From the NCBI RefSeq assembly GCF_003610535.1, contig NZ_RAPN01000001.1, positions 1,971,320-2,035,319 of the forward strand: DNA of 64,000 nucleotides, written 5' to 3'. Positions within the stretch are counted from its first letter, which is position 1, and every line of letters starts with the position of its first letter. The position numbers and the translations under genes were made by a program. Below are positions 19,273 through 27,846 of this stretch, one piece after another. The DNA comes from Mangrovibacterium diazotrophicum (GTDB lineage Bacteria; Bacteroidota; Bacteroidia; Bacteroidales; Prolixibacteraceae). The notes beneath the pieces were generated by a model. It was not told the origin of the DNA and ran no database searches. It was given only the letters and a program-made list of their open reading frames with translations.

Positions 19273-19302
19273 TTTGTTTGAGAGGCAGAATGAATATATT
19301 TG
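19273..19302 (+). promoter_or_regulatory. Promoter of the TlpA-like gene at 19324
   Basis: A -33 TTTG (19273-19276), an 18-base spacer and TATATTTG (19295-19302), a perfect TAnnTTTG -7 box, give a leader of about 15 bases. The box covers an alternative TTG start at 19300, which argues for the ATG at 19324. Confidence 0.6.
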
Positions 19303-19323
19303 AATTTTAATACATTGCGCTTT

Positions 19324-19848
19324 ATGAAACAAAAACTGGTTATTGCAATGCTTTTCATGATTGGATTGGCATTGCCTCAAATAGTAGATGCTCAAGCAAA
19401 AATTGGTTTAAACATTGGCGATAAAGCACCCGAGATTGCGGAAAAGACCGCTAACGGGAAAGAGCTGAAATTATCCTCGTTAAAAGGAGAAATGGTTCTT
19501 ATCGACTTTTGGGCGTCCTGGTGTGGCCCTTGCCGACGCGAAAACCCAACCGTTGTTGATGCCTATAAAAAGTTCAAGGACGAGAAATTCAAAGACGCAA
19601 AAGGCTTTACGGTCTACAGTGTGTCACTCGACAAATCGAAAGATGCTTGGTTAAAAGCCATTGAAGATGATAACCTGGTTTGGGAAAACCACGTGAGCGA
19701 CCTGAACGGATGGAGTGCCAAATTTGCAGCCGTCTATGGTGTTCGCAGTATTCCGGCCAACTTCCTGATCGATGGCAACGGTATCATTGTTGCCAAAAAC
19801 CTGAGGGGACCAGCACTGGAAGCAGCCTTGAAAAGTATGTTGAAATAA
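19324..19848 (+). CDS. TlpA-family periplasmic thioredoxin-like protein
   Basis: The 174-residue product begins MKQKLVIAMLFMIGLALP, a signal peptide cleaved near VDAQA. The thioredoxin domain starts with NIGDKAPEIAEKTANGKEL and carries the redox motif WASWCGPCRREN (about residue 66) and the cis-Pro region SIPANFLIDGNG. TlpA-like proteins reduce disulfides in the periplasm, often for cytochrome c maturation or stress repair. It stands alone between murA and grpE with its own promoter. The partner is unknown. Confidence 0.9.
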   Translation: MKQKLVIAMLFMIGLALPQIVDAQAKIGLNIGDKAPEIAEKTANGKELKLSSLKGEMVLIDFWASWCGPCRRENPTVVDAYKKFKDEKFKDAKGFTVYSVSLDKSKDAWLKAIEDDNLVWENHVSDLNGWSAKFAAVYGVRSIPANFLIDGNGIIVAKNLRGPALEAALKSMLK

Positions 19849-20009
19849 TTGCTAAATACGCAATAAATCAGGAAGGTGGTACTTGGTACTGCCTTTCTTT
19901 TTTTAATTTTGTCAGCTTTTCGTGGAAAATCAATGTCAAATTGTCCCAAAAACAAGCTGGCAGCATTTTTGTAATTTGTCAGTCTGTTAAATAAAAAAAT
20001 GTATTCAAC

Positions 20010-20594
20010 ATGGCAGAAGAAAAAGTTGTAAATGAGCAAGAAAACGGTGCTGAAGAGATAACAAAAGAGCAAAAAGAAGCACCTGAAAACACTGCTAAAC
20101 ACGAAGATAAACACGACAAAAAGTCAAAGAAAGATAAAGCGCACGACGAAATTGAGAAATTGCAGAACGACCTGGCCGACATGAAGGATAAACACATCCG
20201 TCTGCAGGCTGAGTTCGACAATTTCCGGAAACGTACGCTGAAAGAAAAAATGGAACTGATGAAGTCGGGCGGCGAATCTGTACTGATGAACATCATTCCG
20301 GTTATTGATGATTTGGAACGAGCCTTGGTTGCCTTCAGAGATGTGGAAGACGAAAATCCACTGAAACAGGGAGTCACCTTGATTTACAACAAGTTTCAGG
20401 AGTTCCTGAAACAAAACGGTATCAAAGAGATTGAGGCGAAGGAAAAAGACTTTGACACGGACCTTCACGAAGCCATTACCAAAATTCCGGCTCCGACTGA
20501 AGAGTTGAAAGGCAAAGTGGTCGATGTAATTCAAAAAGGATACCTGTTACACGAGAAAGTTATTCGCTTTGCCAAAGTTGTAATCGGCGAATAA
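20010..20594 (+). CDS. grpE: Nucleotide exchange factor GrpE
   Basis: The 194-residue protein has a highly charged N-terminus (about 1-50, Glu/Lys-rich), a long coiled coil (about 50-100, KLQNDLADMKDKHIRLQAEF), the four-helix region (FDNFRKRTLKEK, IPVIDDLERAL) and a C-terminal beta wing ending GYLLHEKVIRFAKVVIG. It drives ADP release from DnaK. It is 21 bases upstream of dnaJ; dnaK is not in the window. I looked for a CIRCE element upstream and saw none. Confidence 0.96.
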   Translation: MAEEKVVNEQENGAEEITKEQKEAPENTAKHEDKHDKKSKKDKAHDEIEKLQNDLADMKDKHIRLQAEFDNFRKRTLKEKMELMKSGGESVLMNIIPVIDDLERALVAFRDVEDENPLKQGVTLIYNKFQEFLKQNGIKEIEAKEKDFDTDLHEAITKIPAPTEELKGKVVDVIQKGYLLHEKVIRFAKVVIGE

Positions 20595-20615
20595 TAAAGA
20601 AAAACCCTGAGGAGC

Positions 20616-21779
20616 ATGACAAAAAGAGATTATTACGAAATTTTAGGCGTTAGCAAAGATGCTTCGGCGGAAGAAATTAAAAAAGCTTACCGCAAAAAGG
20701 CAATTCAATATCACCCGGATAAAAACCCGGATAATAAGGAAGCCGAAGAGAAGTTTAAAGAAGCAGCCGAAGCATACGAGGTATTGAGCAACCCGCAAAA
20801 GAAACAACGCTACGACCAATACGGACATGCCGGAATGGGCGGAGCTGCCGGAGGTGGATTCGGTGGTCATGACATGTCGATGGACGACATCTTCTCGATG
20901 TTCGGCGACATTTTTGGCGGTGGTTTCGGTGGCGGATTCAGCGGTTTCGGTGGATTCAGTGGCGGCCGCAGTCAGGGTAAACGCGTTCACCGCGGATCGG
21001 ATTTGCGGGTAAAAGTTACTCTCAGCCTGAAGGACGTTGCAGAAGGCGTTGAAAAGAAATTGAAACTCAAGAAATACGTTACCTGTGATACCTGCCACGG
21101 CTCCGGAGCACAAGGCGGTTCTGACTACACCAGCTGTACAACCTGCCACGGTAGTGGTCACGTAACGCGTGTAACCAACACATTACTGGGCCAGATGCAA
21201 ACCACTTCGGCTTGCCCCACATGTAATGGCGAAGGACAGATTATTAAAAACAAATGTACAGCCTGTCATGGCGAGGGCATTGTGCGTGGTGAAGAAGTTG
21301 TGACCTTCAAAATCCCGGCTGGGGTTGCTGAAGGAATGCAGTTGAACGTTTCGGGTAAGGGTAATGCCGGACGTCGCAACGGCGTAAATGGTGACTTACA
21401 GGTGGTTATTCAGGAAGAACAACATCCGGAATTGATCCGCGACGGAAACAACCTGATATATAACTTATTCCTGAGCATGCCTGATTTTATACTGGGAACA
21501 ACCGCCGAAATCCCAACCATCGAAAGCAAGGTAAAAGTGAAGATTGAAGCCGGAACACAACCGGAAAAAATTCTTCGTCTGCGCGGAAAAGGTCTACCCG
21601 AAGTGAATGGTTACGGAACCGGTGACTTACTGGTACGCATCCATGCCTGGACACCGAAAAAAATTAGTGCGGAAGAAAAGAAAATGCTGGAAAAATTGCA
21701 GCAGTCAGCCAACTTCCAAACAACTCCGGGATCAGGCGACAGAAACTTCTTTGAGAAGATGCGCGACATATTCGATTAA
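20616..21779 (+). CDS. dnaJ: Chaperone DnaJ
   Basis: The 387-residue type I J-protein has a J domain (5-70) with HPD in IQYHPDKNP, a Gly/Phe-rich region (about 72-118), four zinc repeats ([32 protein letters not shown]; about 148-216) and a C-terminal substrate domain with [19 protein letters not shown]. It stimulates the DnaK ATPase and delivers clients. It ends the grpE-dnaJ unit, with a terminator 22 bases after the stop. Confidence 0.98.
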   Translation: MTKRDYYEILGVSKDASAEEIKKAYRKKAIQYHPDKNPDNKEAEEKFKEAAEAYEVLSNPQKKQRYDQYGHAGMGGAAGGGFGGHDMSMDDIFSMFGDIFGGGFGGGFSGFGGFSGGRSQGKRVHRGSDLRVKVTLSLKDVAEGVEKKLKLKKYVTCDTCHGSGAQGGSDYTSCTTCHGSGHVTRVTNTLLGQMQTTSACPTCNGEGQIIKNKCTACHGEGIVRGEEVVTFKIPAGVAEGMQLNVSGKGNAGRRNGVNGDLQVVIQEEQHPELIRDGNNLIYNLFLSMPDFILGTTAEIPTIESKVKVKIEAGTQPEKILRLRGKGLPEVNGYGTGDLLVRIHAWTPKKISAEEKKMLEKLQQSANFQTTPGSGDRNFFEKMRDIFD

Positions 21780-21801
21780 ATTGATCAATTCGATAGATCT
21801 C

Positions 21802-21830
21802 AAGCCTCCGCTGACGGAGGCTTTTTTATT
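21802..21830 (+). terminator. Intrinsic terminator of grpE-dnaJ
   Basis: A 9-bp stem AAGCCTCCG/CGGAGGCTT with a CTGA loop leads directly into a T-run (21822-21827). It separates the chaperone unit from the his operon promoter about 80 bases further on. Confidence 0.92.
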
Positions 21831-21907
21831 TCCAAGAAGTCGCAAATCCACTTTTCCCAAAAAACAAACAAAAGTCATTTCTTAATTTTAAATTAACAAC
21901 AAAACCC

Positions 21908-21938
21908 TTGGTTCAGTTTCATTTTATAACTATACTTG
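21908..21938 (+). promoter_or_regulatory. his operon promoter
   Basis: TTG at 21908-21910, a 20-base spacer and TATACTTG at 21931-21938 (seven of eight in TAnnTTTG) fit the Bacteroidota -33/-7 promoter with ideal spacing. Transcription would start about 15-20 bases before the leader peptide ATG, as expected for an attenuator with a short 5' end. Confidence 0.7.
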
Positions 21939-21960
21939 CATCGTCAAAAAAATAAAAGAA

Positions 21961-22023
21961 ATGAAATTCAACTTAGGACATCACGGCCACCATCATCTTT
22001 TCCTATTCAACGGTAGGCCGTAA
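21961..22023 (+). CDS. hisL: his operon leader peptide (20 residues, five His)
   Basis: The reading frame encodes MKFNLGHHGHHHLFLFNGRP and a TAA stop. Five of six consecutive codons from 21979 to 21996 are His (CAT CAC GGC CAC CAT CAT). It starts 20-25 bases after the promoter, in an AAAAGAAATG context typical of this phylum. The codons are placed so that a ribosome starved of His-tRNA would stall over the RNA segment 21984-21991 and free 22012-22020 to pair downstream. It serves as a His-tRNA sensor; the peptide itself probably has no function. Confidence 0.9.
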   Translation: MKFNLGHHGHHHLFLFNGRP

Positions 22024-22100
22024 TTCTTTTGTCTTAATTGAAATGAAAATATTAACCCAAAGAAGGCTTACCAGATGGTAAGCCTTTTTTATTTATTTAG
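21984..22100 (+). promoter_or_regulatory. Translation-coupled his attenuator: competing stems and terminator
   Basis: Four segments are visible. Segment 1 CGGCCACC (21984-21991, inside the His codons) pairs with segment 2 GGTAGGCCG (22012-22020) over 8 bp with one bulged A. Segment 2 (22012-22019) also pairs with segment 3 GGCTTACC (22065-22072) over 8 bp with one G-U. Segment 3 with flanks (22063-22072) pairs with segment 4 (22077-22086) in a perfect 10-bp terminator stem. When His is plentiful, 1:2 or the ribosome at the stop blocks 2:3 and the terminator forms; when the ribosome stalls on His codons, 2:3 forms and hisG is transcribed. Confidence 0.85.
22063..22097 (+). terminator. Intrinsic terminator of the his attenuator
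   Basis: Stem AAGGCTTACC (22063-22072), loop AGAT, stem GGTAAGCCTT (22077-22086), then a T-rich run to 22097. It ends 12 bases before the hisG start and is the conditional arm of the attenuator. Confidence 0.92.
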
Positions 22101-22108
22101 ACCTGATC

Positions 22109-22969
22109 ATGACAAATTTGAAGATTGCTGTCCAAAACAAAGGACGATTGTTTGAAGATTCGATGGATCTGATTAAAGAAACCGGAATCAAATTCTCTTT
22201 GGGAAGCAGCCGCGTACTTCTGGCTTCGGCTAAAAACTTTCCAATGGAAGCACTTTTCCTGCGCGACGACGACATTCCGCAAACCGTTGCCGACGGGGTT
22301 GCCGACATTGGTATTGTTGGCGAAAACGAAGTGCTTGAAAAGAAAATGGACGTTGTTGTTGCCAAACGTCTTGGGTTCAGTAAATGCCGCTTATCGCTGG
22401 CCATCCCGAAATCAGACGACTACAAAGGACCGGAATATTTTAACGGCAAGAAAATCGCCACTTCTTACCCGGTTATTCTGAAAGACTGGCTCAACAAAAA
22501 CAATGTAAACGCCGAGATTCATGTCATCACGGGTTCTGTTGAAATAGCTCCCGGAATTGGTTTAGCCGACGCTATTTTTGACATCGTCAGCTCCGGTTCA
22601 ACGCTGGTTGCTAACCGTCTGAAAGAAGTAGAGGTAGTGACGCCATCTGAAGCACTTTTAATCGCAACTCCGAATCTTTCTGCGGAAAAACAAGCCATCC
22701 TCGACGAACTGATCTTCCGCTTGGAGTCTGTTCAACGTGCTGAAGGAAAAAAATACATCGTTCTGAATGCACCGAAAGAAAAAATCGCAGCAATTTCCGC
22801 CATTCTTCCCGGAATGAAAAGTCCGACTGTTACGCCGCTAGCCGAAGAAGGATGGGTGTCCCTGTCGTCGGTAATTGCTGAAAAAGAATTCTGGGAAATC
22901 ATCGGCAAACTGAAAGAAGCCGGAGCCCAGGGAATTTTAGTGATGCCAATCGAAAAAATGATTTTCTAA
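22109..22969 (+). CDS. hisG: ATP phosphoribosyltransferase, long form
   Basis: The 286-residue enzyme catalyses the first, committed step of histidine synthesis, joining ATP and PRPP. It contains IAVQNKGRLFEDSMDLI, the DIGIVGENEVLE loop and the PRPP-binding stretch GIGLADAIFDIVSSGSTL. The extra C-terminal domain of about 75 residues (IVLNAPKEKIAAISAILPG) marks the long, hexameric form that does not need HisZ and is feedback-inhibited by histidine. It is the first enzyme gene after the attenuator; its stop abuts the next start. Confidence 0.97.
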   Translation: MTNLKIAVQNKGRLFEDSMDLIKETGIKFSLGSSRVLLASAKNFPMEALFLRDDDIPQTVADGVADIGIVGENEVLEKKMDVVVAKRLGFSKCRLSLAIPKSDDYKGPEYFNGKKIATSYPVILKDWLNKNNVNAEIHVITGSVEIAPGIGLADAIFDIVSSGSTLVANRLKEVEVVTPSEALLIATPNLSAEKQAILDELIFRLESVQRAEGKKYIVLNAPKEKIAAISAILPGMKSPTVTPLAEEGWVSLSSVIAEKEFWEIIGKLKEAGAQGILVMPIEKMIF

Positions 22970-23869
22970 ATGAAAACCAGAAGCGCCATATTGTTCCTTG
23001 TGCCCACCCTCATTTGGGGGTCCACCTGGTATGCTATCAAATTCCAGGTGGGAACAATTGATCCGCTGGTTTCCGTCTCGTACCGTTTTATGCTGGCCGG
23101 AATTCTGTTGCTAGCGTACTGCAAAATTGCCGGGCTGAATCTGAGATTCAACATCAAGCAACATGGTATGATTGCCCTACTTGGCTTACTCCTGTTTGGA
23201 GTAAACTACTGGATGGTTTACGAGGCCGAGACAATTCTGACCAGCGGACTAGTCGCCGTCATGTTTTCAATTATTATACTGGCAAATATTTTCCTGAATG
23301 CCTTGTTGTTGAAAGGTGTGATACGAAAAGAGGTTTTGCTGGGTGCAAGCCTGGGAATACTGGGAACAGCTCTGCTTTTTAAAGACGACCTCCTTAGCTT
23401 CAACCTCAACAATCAAAACCTGAAAGCACTCTTAATCTGTATTGCAGGTGTGCTTTTTGCCTCATTGGGCAACATCACTTCGGCCTTAAATCAACGCAAC
23501 AAATTGCCGGTCATTCAAACCAATGCATTCGCTATGACCTACGGCGGACTGATGATGTTTGGAACCGTACTCATCCTGCAAAAAGAAATCGCTTTCGAGT
23601 ACACAACCAGCTACGTGCTTTCGCTGTTTTACCTGGCAATATTCGGTTCAATCATCGCCTTTTCAACCTATCTGCAGTTGCTGGGCGAAATTGGTCCCGA
23701 CCGATCAGCCTACGTGGCGTTAATTACCCCGGTAATCGCCTTATTCATATCCACCTTTTTCGAAGGTTACGAATGGAAAATGGCCGGGATACTGGGCGCC
23801 GGGCTTTTAATTGCAGGGAACGTGATTGCCCTCAAAAACAAATTGATCAAAAAACAAATTCGTGCATGA
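22970..23869 (+). CDS. EamA-family (DMT) transporter embedded in the his operon
   Basis: The 299-residue membrane protein has ten predicted helices in two EamA repeats, with the N-terminal signature FLVPTLIWGSTWYAIKFQVG and VSYRFMLAGILLL. The start ATG follows the hisG TAA with no gap, and its TGA overlaps the hisD ATG (ATGA at 23866-23869), so it is translationally coupled on both sides. DMT transporters typically export amino acids or metabolites. Export of histidine or an intermediate is an inference from context only. Confidence 0.9.
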   Translation: MKTRSAILFLVPTLIWGSTWYAIKFQVGTIDPLVSVSYRFMLAGILLLAYCKIAGLNLRFNIKQHGMIALLGLLLFGVNYWMVYEAETILTSGLVAVMFSIIILANIFLNALLLKGVIRKEVLLGASLGILGTALLFKDDLLSFNLNNQNLKALLICIAGVLFASLGNITSALNQRNKLPVIQTNAFAMTYGGLMMFGTVLILQKEIAFEYTTSYVLSLFYLAIFGSIIAFSTYLQLLGEIGPDRSAYVALITPVIALFISTFFEGYEWKMAGILGAGLLIAGNVIALKNKLIKKQIRA

Positions 23870-25155
23870 AACGCTATATTAATCCATCTCCCGCAGAGTG
23901 GCCACAAATTCTGGCAAGGCCGCTGTTCAATGCCTCCGACCTGGCAGGCAGGGTGCAACTTATTTTAGATGAAATTAAAGCTGAAGGTGAAGCTGCCGTT
24001 CGTCGCTATACTGAAAAATTCGACGGCGTAGTTCTCAGCAATATCGCAGTTACCAACGAAGAAATCGAGGAAGCGGTTGCGCTGACTGATTCAGAACTGA
24101 AAGCGGCCATCGAAACGGCAGCCGGGAATATTCATCGTTTCCATGCACAACAAAAAGTAGAACTGAAGAAGGTTGAAACCAGCCCGGGTGTGGTTTGCTG
24201 GCAAAAAGCCGTGGCCATCGAAAAAGTTGGCTTGTATATTCCCGGCGGCTCTGCCCCACTCTTTTCGACCGTATTGATGCTAGCTTTGCCGGCGAAAATT
24301 GCAGGCTGTAAAGAAATTGTTCTTTGCACTCCTCCCGGAAAGGATGGCAAAATTAACCCAGCAATTTTATTCGCAGCGCAGTTGGTCGGTGTAACAAAAA
24401 TATTCAAGCTGGGTGGTGTACAAGCCATCGGTGCGATGGCTTACGGAGCCGGAGAGGTTCCGAAAGTCAACAAAATTTTCGGCCCCGGTAACCAATACGT
24501 GATGGCTGCCAAGCAGCTTATCAGCATCAGCGATGTGGCAATCGACATGCCAGCCGGACCATCTGAAGTAGCCGTAATGGCCGATGAGACAGCCAATGCT
24601 GCCTTCATTGCCAGCGACCTGCTCTCGCAAGCTGAACACGGACCTGATTCACAGGTGATCCTGGTCACCAACTCCGAAAAACTGATTGATGAGGTTGACC
24701 TTGAACTGGAGAAGCAATTAAAAGAACTGAGTCGTGCGGATATCGCTGTAAAAGCATTGGACAACAGCGTTGCCATTCTGTTGAATTCAGAAGAAGAAAT
24801 GATTGAAATGATTAACGAATATGCTCCTGAGCACTTGATCATTTCGATGCAAAAATACCTCGAGGTAGCCGAACTGATTACCAACGCAGGATCGGTTTTC
24901 CTGGGAAATTATACCCCGGAAAGCGCCGGCGATTATGCCTCGGGAACCAACCACACATTGCCAACGAACGGCTGGGCTCGTTCGTTCAGCGGTGTTAATC
25001 TCGACAGTTTCACAAAAAAAATAACCTTCCAGGAAATCTCAGAACAAGGAATTCAAAAACTCGGCCCGGTTATCGAAACCATGGCTGCAGCCGAACAACT
25101 GGATGCACACAAAAATGCAGTAACCCTGCGCTTAAAAGTACTTTCAAACAAGTAA
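23866..25155 (+). CDS. hisD: Histidinol dehydrogenase
   Basis: The start at 23866 (MKRYINPSPAEWPQIL) overlaps the EamA stop by four bases; a frame extending 31 codons upstream lies inside the EamA gene and is not used. The 429-residue zinc enzyme oxidises histidinol to histidine in two NAD-dependent steps. It shows GLYIPGGSAPLFSTVLMLALPA, the signature IFGPGNQYVMAAKQLI, metal ligands in SQAEHGPDSQ, catalytic Glu-His in YAPEHLII, and HTLPTNGWARSFSGV near the C-terminus. Confidence 0.97.
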   Translation: MKRYINPSPAEWPQILARPLFNASDLAGRVQLILDEIKAEGEAAVRRYTEKFDGVVLSNIAVTNEEIEEAVALTDSELKAAIETAAGNIHRFHAQQKVELKKVETSPGVVCWQKAVAIEKVGLYIPGGSAPLFSTVLMLALPAKIAGCKEIVLCTPPGKDGKINPAILFAAQLVGVTKIFKLGGVQAIGAMAYGAGEVPKVNKIFGPGNQYVMAAKQLISISDVAIDMPAGPSEVAVMADETANAAFIASDLLSQAEHGPDSQVILVTNSEKLIDEVDLELEKQLKELSRADIAVKALDNSVAILLNSEEEMIEMINEYAPEHLIISMQKYLEVAELITNAGSVFLGNYTPESAGDYASGTNHTLPTNGWARSFSGVNLDSFTKKITFQEISEQGIQKLGPVIETMAAAEQLDAHKNAVTLRLKVLSNK

Positions 25156-25170
25156 TGGAGATCAAAAACG

Positions 25171-26202
25171 ATGAACTTAGATAAACTCTTACGCGCTAAC
25201 ATTAAAAACCTGAAACCATACTCGTCGGCAAGAGACGAGTTTTCGGGTGAAGCGATGGTGTTTTTGGATGCAAACGAAAACCCCTACAATGCGCCTTACA
25301 ACCGTTACCCTGATCCGCTGCAACGTCAGTTGAAAGAGAAAATATCGGCCATCAAAGGTTGCACCCCGGATAAAATTTTCCTGGGAAATGGCAGCGACGA
25401 ACCAATTGATCTCCTTTTCCGGGCTTTTTGCGAACCGGGCAAAGACAACATCGTCTCTATCGACCCAACATACGGCATGTACCAGGTTGCTGCGGATATC
25501 AATAACATTGAAGTACGCAAAGTAAGACTGAAAGAAGACTACAGTTTCTCAGCAGACGAACTATTGGCTCAAGCGGATGAAAATAGCAAACTGGCTTTTG
25601 TTTGTTCGCCCAACAACCCAACAGCAAACCTGATGGATCAAGGGGAGATGCTGAAACTCATTCTGAATTTCAAAGGTCTGGTTGTTGTTGACGAGGCTTA
25701 CATCGACTTTGCGCCCGGTGCCAGTTTGTTGCCCGAACTCGATAAATATCCGAACCTGGTCATCTTGCAAACATTCTCAAAAGCATGGGGAATGGCAGGA
25801 ATCCGATTGGGAATGGCCTTCGCTTCGCCGGAAATCATCAGCATCTTCAACAAAATTAAATACCCTTACAACATCAACATTCTGACGCAGCAAAAAGCGT
25901 TAGAATTGATCGAGCAAGAAACAGAGAAGAACGCCTGGGTAGAAACGCTTTTAGCTGAACGTTCAAAACTTGGCGAACAACTGAAAGCCTTTCCTTTTGT
26001 TGTAAAAATCTACCCTTCAGATGCTAACTTCCTGCTGATAAAAATGCACGATGCTCGCGGCATTTACGATTACCTGGTTGAAAATGGCGTGATCGTTCGA
26101 GACCGCTCCAAGGTAATTTTGTGCGACGACAGCCTGCGAATCACAGTTGGTTCGCCGGAAGAAAACGAGATTCTGCTTGAGAAACTAAACGATTTAATAT
26201 AG
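25171..26202 (+). CDS. hisC: Histidinol-phosphate aminotransferase
   Basis: The 343-residue PLP enzyme of fold type I converts imidazole-acetol phosphate to histidinol phosphate. It begins with [12 protein letters not shown] and [18 protein letters not shown], has [44 protein letters not shown] and the PLP Lys at about 204 in [17 protein letters not shown]. It starts 15 bases after hisD. It is followed by a small four-helix-bundle gene instead of the usual hisB. Confidence 0.96.
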   Translation: MNLDKLLRANIKNLKPYSSARDEFSGEAMVFLDANENPYNAPYNRYPDPLQRQLKEKISAIKGCTPDKIFLGNGSDEPIDLLFRAFCEPGKDNIVSIDPTYGMYQVAADINNIEVRKVRLKEDYSFSADELLAQADENSKLAFVCSPNNPTANLMDQGEMLKLILNFKGLVVVDEAYIDFAPGASLLPELDKYPNLVILQTFSKAWGMAGIRLGMAFASPEIISIFNKIKYPYNINILTQQKALELIEQETEKNAWVETLLAERSKLGEQLKAFPFVVKIYPSDANFLLIKMHDARGIYDYLVENGVIVRDRSKVILCDDSLRITVGSPEENEILLEKLNDLI

Positions 26203-26232
26203 AAAATAACCAATATTGAATATTCAATAACT

Positions 26233-26624
26233 CAATATCCAAGAATGAACACGGAATCGAGAACCTTTGACTTAGAAGACCGTTTAATCGACTTTGCATT
26301 AAAAGTTGATGAAATCGTCGAAAAACTTCCCAACACGAAGTTAGCCAATCATTTGGCAAGTCAGGTTGTTCGAAGCAGCACTGCTCCTGCACTGAACTAC
26401 GGAGAAACGCAGTCTGCTGAATCGCAGCGGGATTTCATTCACAAAATGCAAATAATCCTGAAAGAACTTCGGGAGACAAGGGTAACATTAAAAATTATCC
26501 TCCGCAAACCGTTACTACCTTGCGATAGCGTTGATTCTGTTCTAAAACAAAACGAAGAATTGATAGCCATTTTTGCGAAAAGCATAAAAACGGCCAAGTC
26601 GCGACTGTCTTAATTGGATATTTT
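26233..26624. repeat. Inverted repeats bracketing four-helix-bundle gene 1
   Basis: AATATCCAA (26234-26242), just before the start codon, is the exact reverse complement of TTGGATATT (26614-26622), just after the stop. An AT-rich extension (upstream GAATATTCAATAACTCA against downstream GAATAATGAATAAACA read in reverse complement) suggests a longer imperfect stem. The upstream side also contains a palindrome, TTGAATATTCAA. RNA from the operon could close this stem around the gene. Confidence 0.55.
26245..26613 (+). CDS. Four-helix-bundle protein (23S rRNA intervening-sequence protein family), copy 1
   Basis: The 122-residue protein matches the family known from 23S rRNA intervening sequences: [59 protein letters not shown]. 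The conserved Arg-Ser, Asn-Tyr-Gly-Glu and Lys-Glu-Leu-Arg-Glu-Thr positions are present. It is roughly half identical to the copy at 29916-30287. It interrupts the hisC-hisB junction on the same strand and is bracketed by inverted repeats, suggesting insertion. Members may bind nucleic acid; the function is unknown. Confidence 0.88.
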   Translation: MNTESRTFDLEDRLIDFALKVDEIVEKLPNTKLANHLASQVVRSSTAPALNYGETQSAESQRDFIHKMQIILKELRETRVTLKIILRKPLLPCDSVDSVLKQNEELIAIFAKSIKTAKSRLS

Positions 26625-26659
26625 ACATTGTTTATTCATTATTCGAAATTATTGATACT

Positions 26660-27781
26660 ATGAAGAAAGCTCTTTTCATCGATAGAGACGGAACCCTGAT
26701 TATTGAGCCGGCAGACGAGCAAATCGACTCGCTGGAAAAGCTGGAGTTCCTGCCCAAGGTTTTCCGCAACATGCATTTCATTGCGAAAAACCTCAACTAC
26801 GAGTTGGTGATGGTTACCAACCAGGATGGTCTAGGAACAGCCTCGTTCCCTGAAGACACATTCTGGCCGGCACACAACAAAATGCTGAAAGCGCTCGAAA
26901 ATGAGGGTGTGGTTTTTGACGATATTTTGATCGACCGCCATTTCCCGCACGATAACGCGCCGACTCGCAAACCAGGCACAGGTTTGATGGGCAAATACAT
27001 GGACGGCAGTTACGATTTAGCCAACAGCTTTGTTATTGGCGACCGTTTGACCGACATCATGCTGGCGAAAAACCTTGGAGCAAAAGGCATCCTGATCAGC
27101 GACGGTTCATTGGTAGATGAAATGAAAGAAAAAGGGCTGGACGATTTTTGTGCATTGGTGACCAACGACTGGGACGATATATACGCCCGCGTTGCAGCGC
27201 CGGAGCGCACCGCCCGCGTTGAGCGAAATACCAAAGAAACAAAAATCCTCGTCGAGCTGAACCTGGATGGAACCGGCAAAGGCAAAATAAGCACCGGGCT
27301 CGGCTTCTTCGACCACATGTTGGATCAAATTGCCCGTCACGCCGGAGTTGATCTCACGATTCAAGTGGACGGCGACTTGCAGGTGGACGAGCACCACACG
27401 ATTGAGGACACCGGACTGGCACTGGGAGAAGCTTTCAAATTAGCTTTGGGCGACAAGCGTGGCGTTGAACGTTACGGCTATTGCCTGCCAATGGACGACT
27501 GCTTAGCACAAGCAGCCATCGACTTTGGCGGACGTCCCTGGATTGTTTGGGATGCCGAGTTCAATCGCGAAAAAGTCGGCGACATGCCAACGGAGATGTT
27601 CTTCCACTTCTTCAAGTCATTTTCCGACACCTCGCTTTCGAACCTGAACATTAAAGCCGAAGGCCAAAACGAGCATCACAAAATCGAAGGAATCTTTAAA
27701 GCCTTGGCACGTGCAATTAAAATGGCAATTAAGAAAGATGTGTTTAACTTTGAGCTTCCTTCAACCAAAGGAACCCTCTAG
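26660..27781 (+). CDS. hisB: Bifunctional histidinol-phosphatase / imidazoleglycerol-phosphate dehydratase
   Basis: The 373-residue fusion has an N-terminal HAD phosphatase (about 1-165) with DRDGT at 8-12, [10 protein letters not shown] and [17 protein letters not shown], and a C-terminal dehydratase (about 185-373) with [32 protein letters not shown], the [16 protein letters not shown] stretch and [18 protein letters not shown]. It performs steps 7 and 9 of the pathway. The fused form is known in enterobacteria and Bacteroidota. Confidence 0.97.
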   Translation: MKKALFIDRDGTLIIEPADEQIDSLEKLEFLPKVFRNMHFIAKNLNYELVMVTNQDGLGTASFPEDTFWPAHNKMLKALENEGVVFDDILIDRHFPHDNAPTRKPGTGLMGKYMDGSYDLANSFVIGDRLTDIMLAKNLGAKGILISDGSLVDEMKEKGLDDFCALVTNDWDDIYARVAAPERTARVERNTKETKILVELNLDGTGKGKISTGLGFFDHMLDQIARHAGVDLTIQVDGDLQVDEHHTIEDTGLALGEAFKLALGDKRGVERYGYCLPMDDCLAQAAIDFGGRPWIVWDAEFNREKVGDMPTEMFFHFFKSFSDTSLSNLNIKAEGQNEHHKIEGIFKALARAIKMAIKKDVFNFELPSTKGTL

Positions 27782-27804
27782 ATTGATTATTGATTAATGA
27801 TTTT

Positions 27805-27846
27805 GGAAGTAACTGAAAACTCCCAACTGCAAACTATAAACTCAAA
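27805..27846. repeat. AACT-rich spacer between hisB and purU
   Basis: The 65-base gap begins with GATTGATTATTGATTAATGAT and ends in AAGTAACTGAAAACTCCC, AACTGCAAACTATAAACTC. The AACT/AAACT units recur in the hisA-hisF gap at 31109-31137. They look like a degenerate short-period spacer element rather than a structured signal. Confidence 0.4.

Noticed and set aside
19300-19323. TTG start upstream of the TlpA-like gene
   Set aside because: The codon overlaps the perfect -7 promoter box, so it would precede the transcript start.
19921-20009. CIRCE or similar heat-shock operator before grpE
   Set aside because: I looked for the TTAGCACTC/GAGTGCTAA pair and did not find it; only AT-rich sequence with a near -7 match is present.
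23773-23865. 31-codon upstream extension of hisD
   Set aside because: It runs inside the EamA gene in another frame; the ATG at 23866 overlaps the EamA stop in the usual ATGA coupling and fits the HisD N-terminus.
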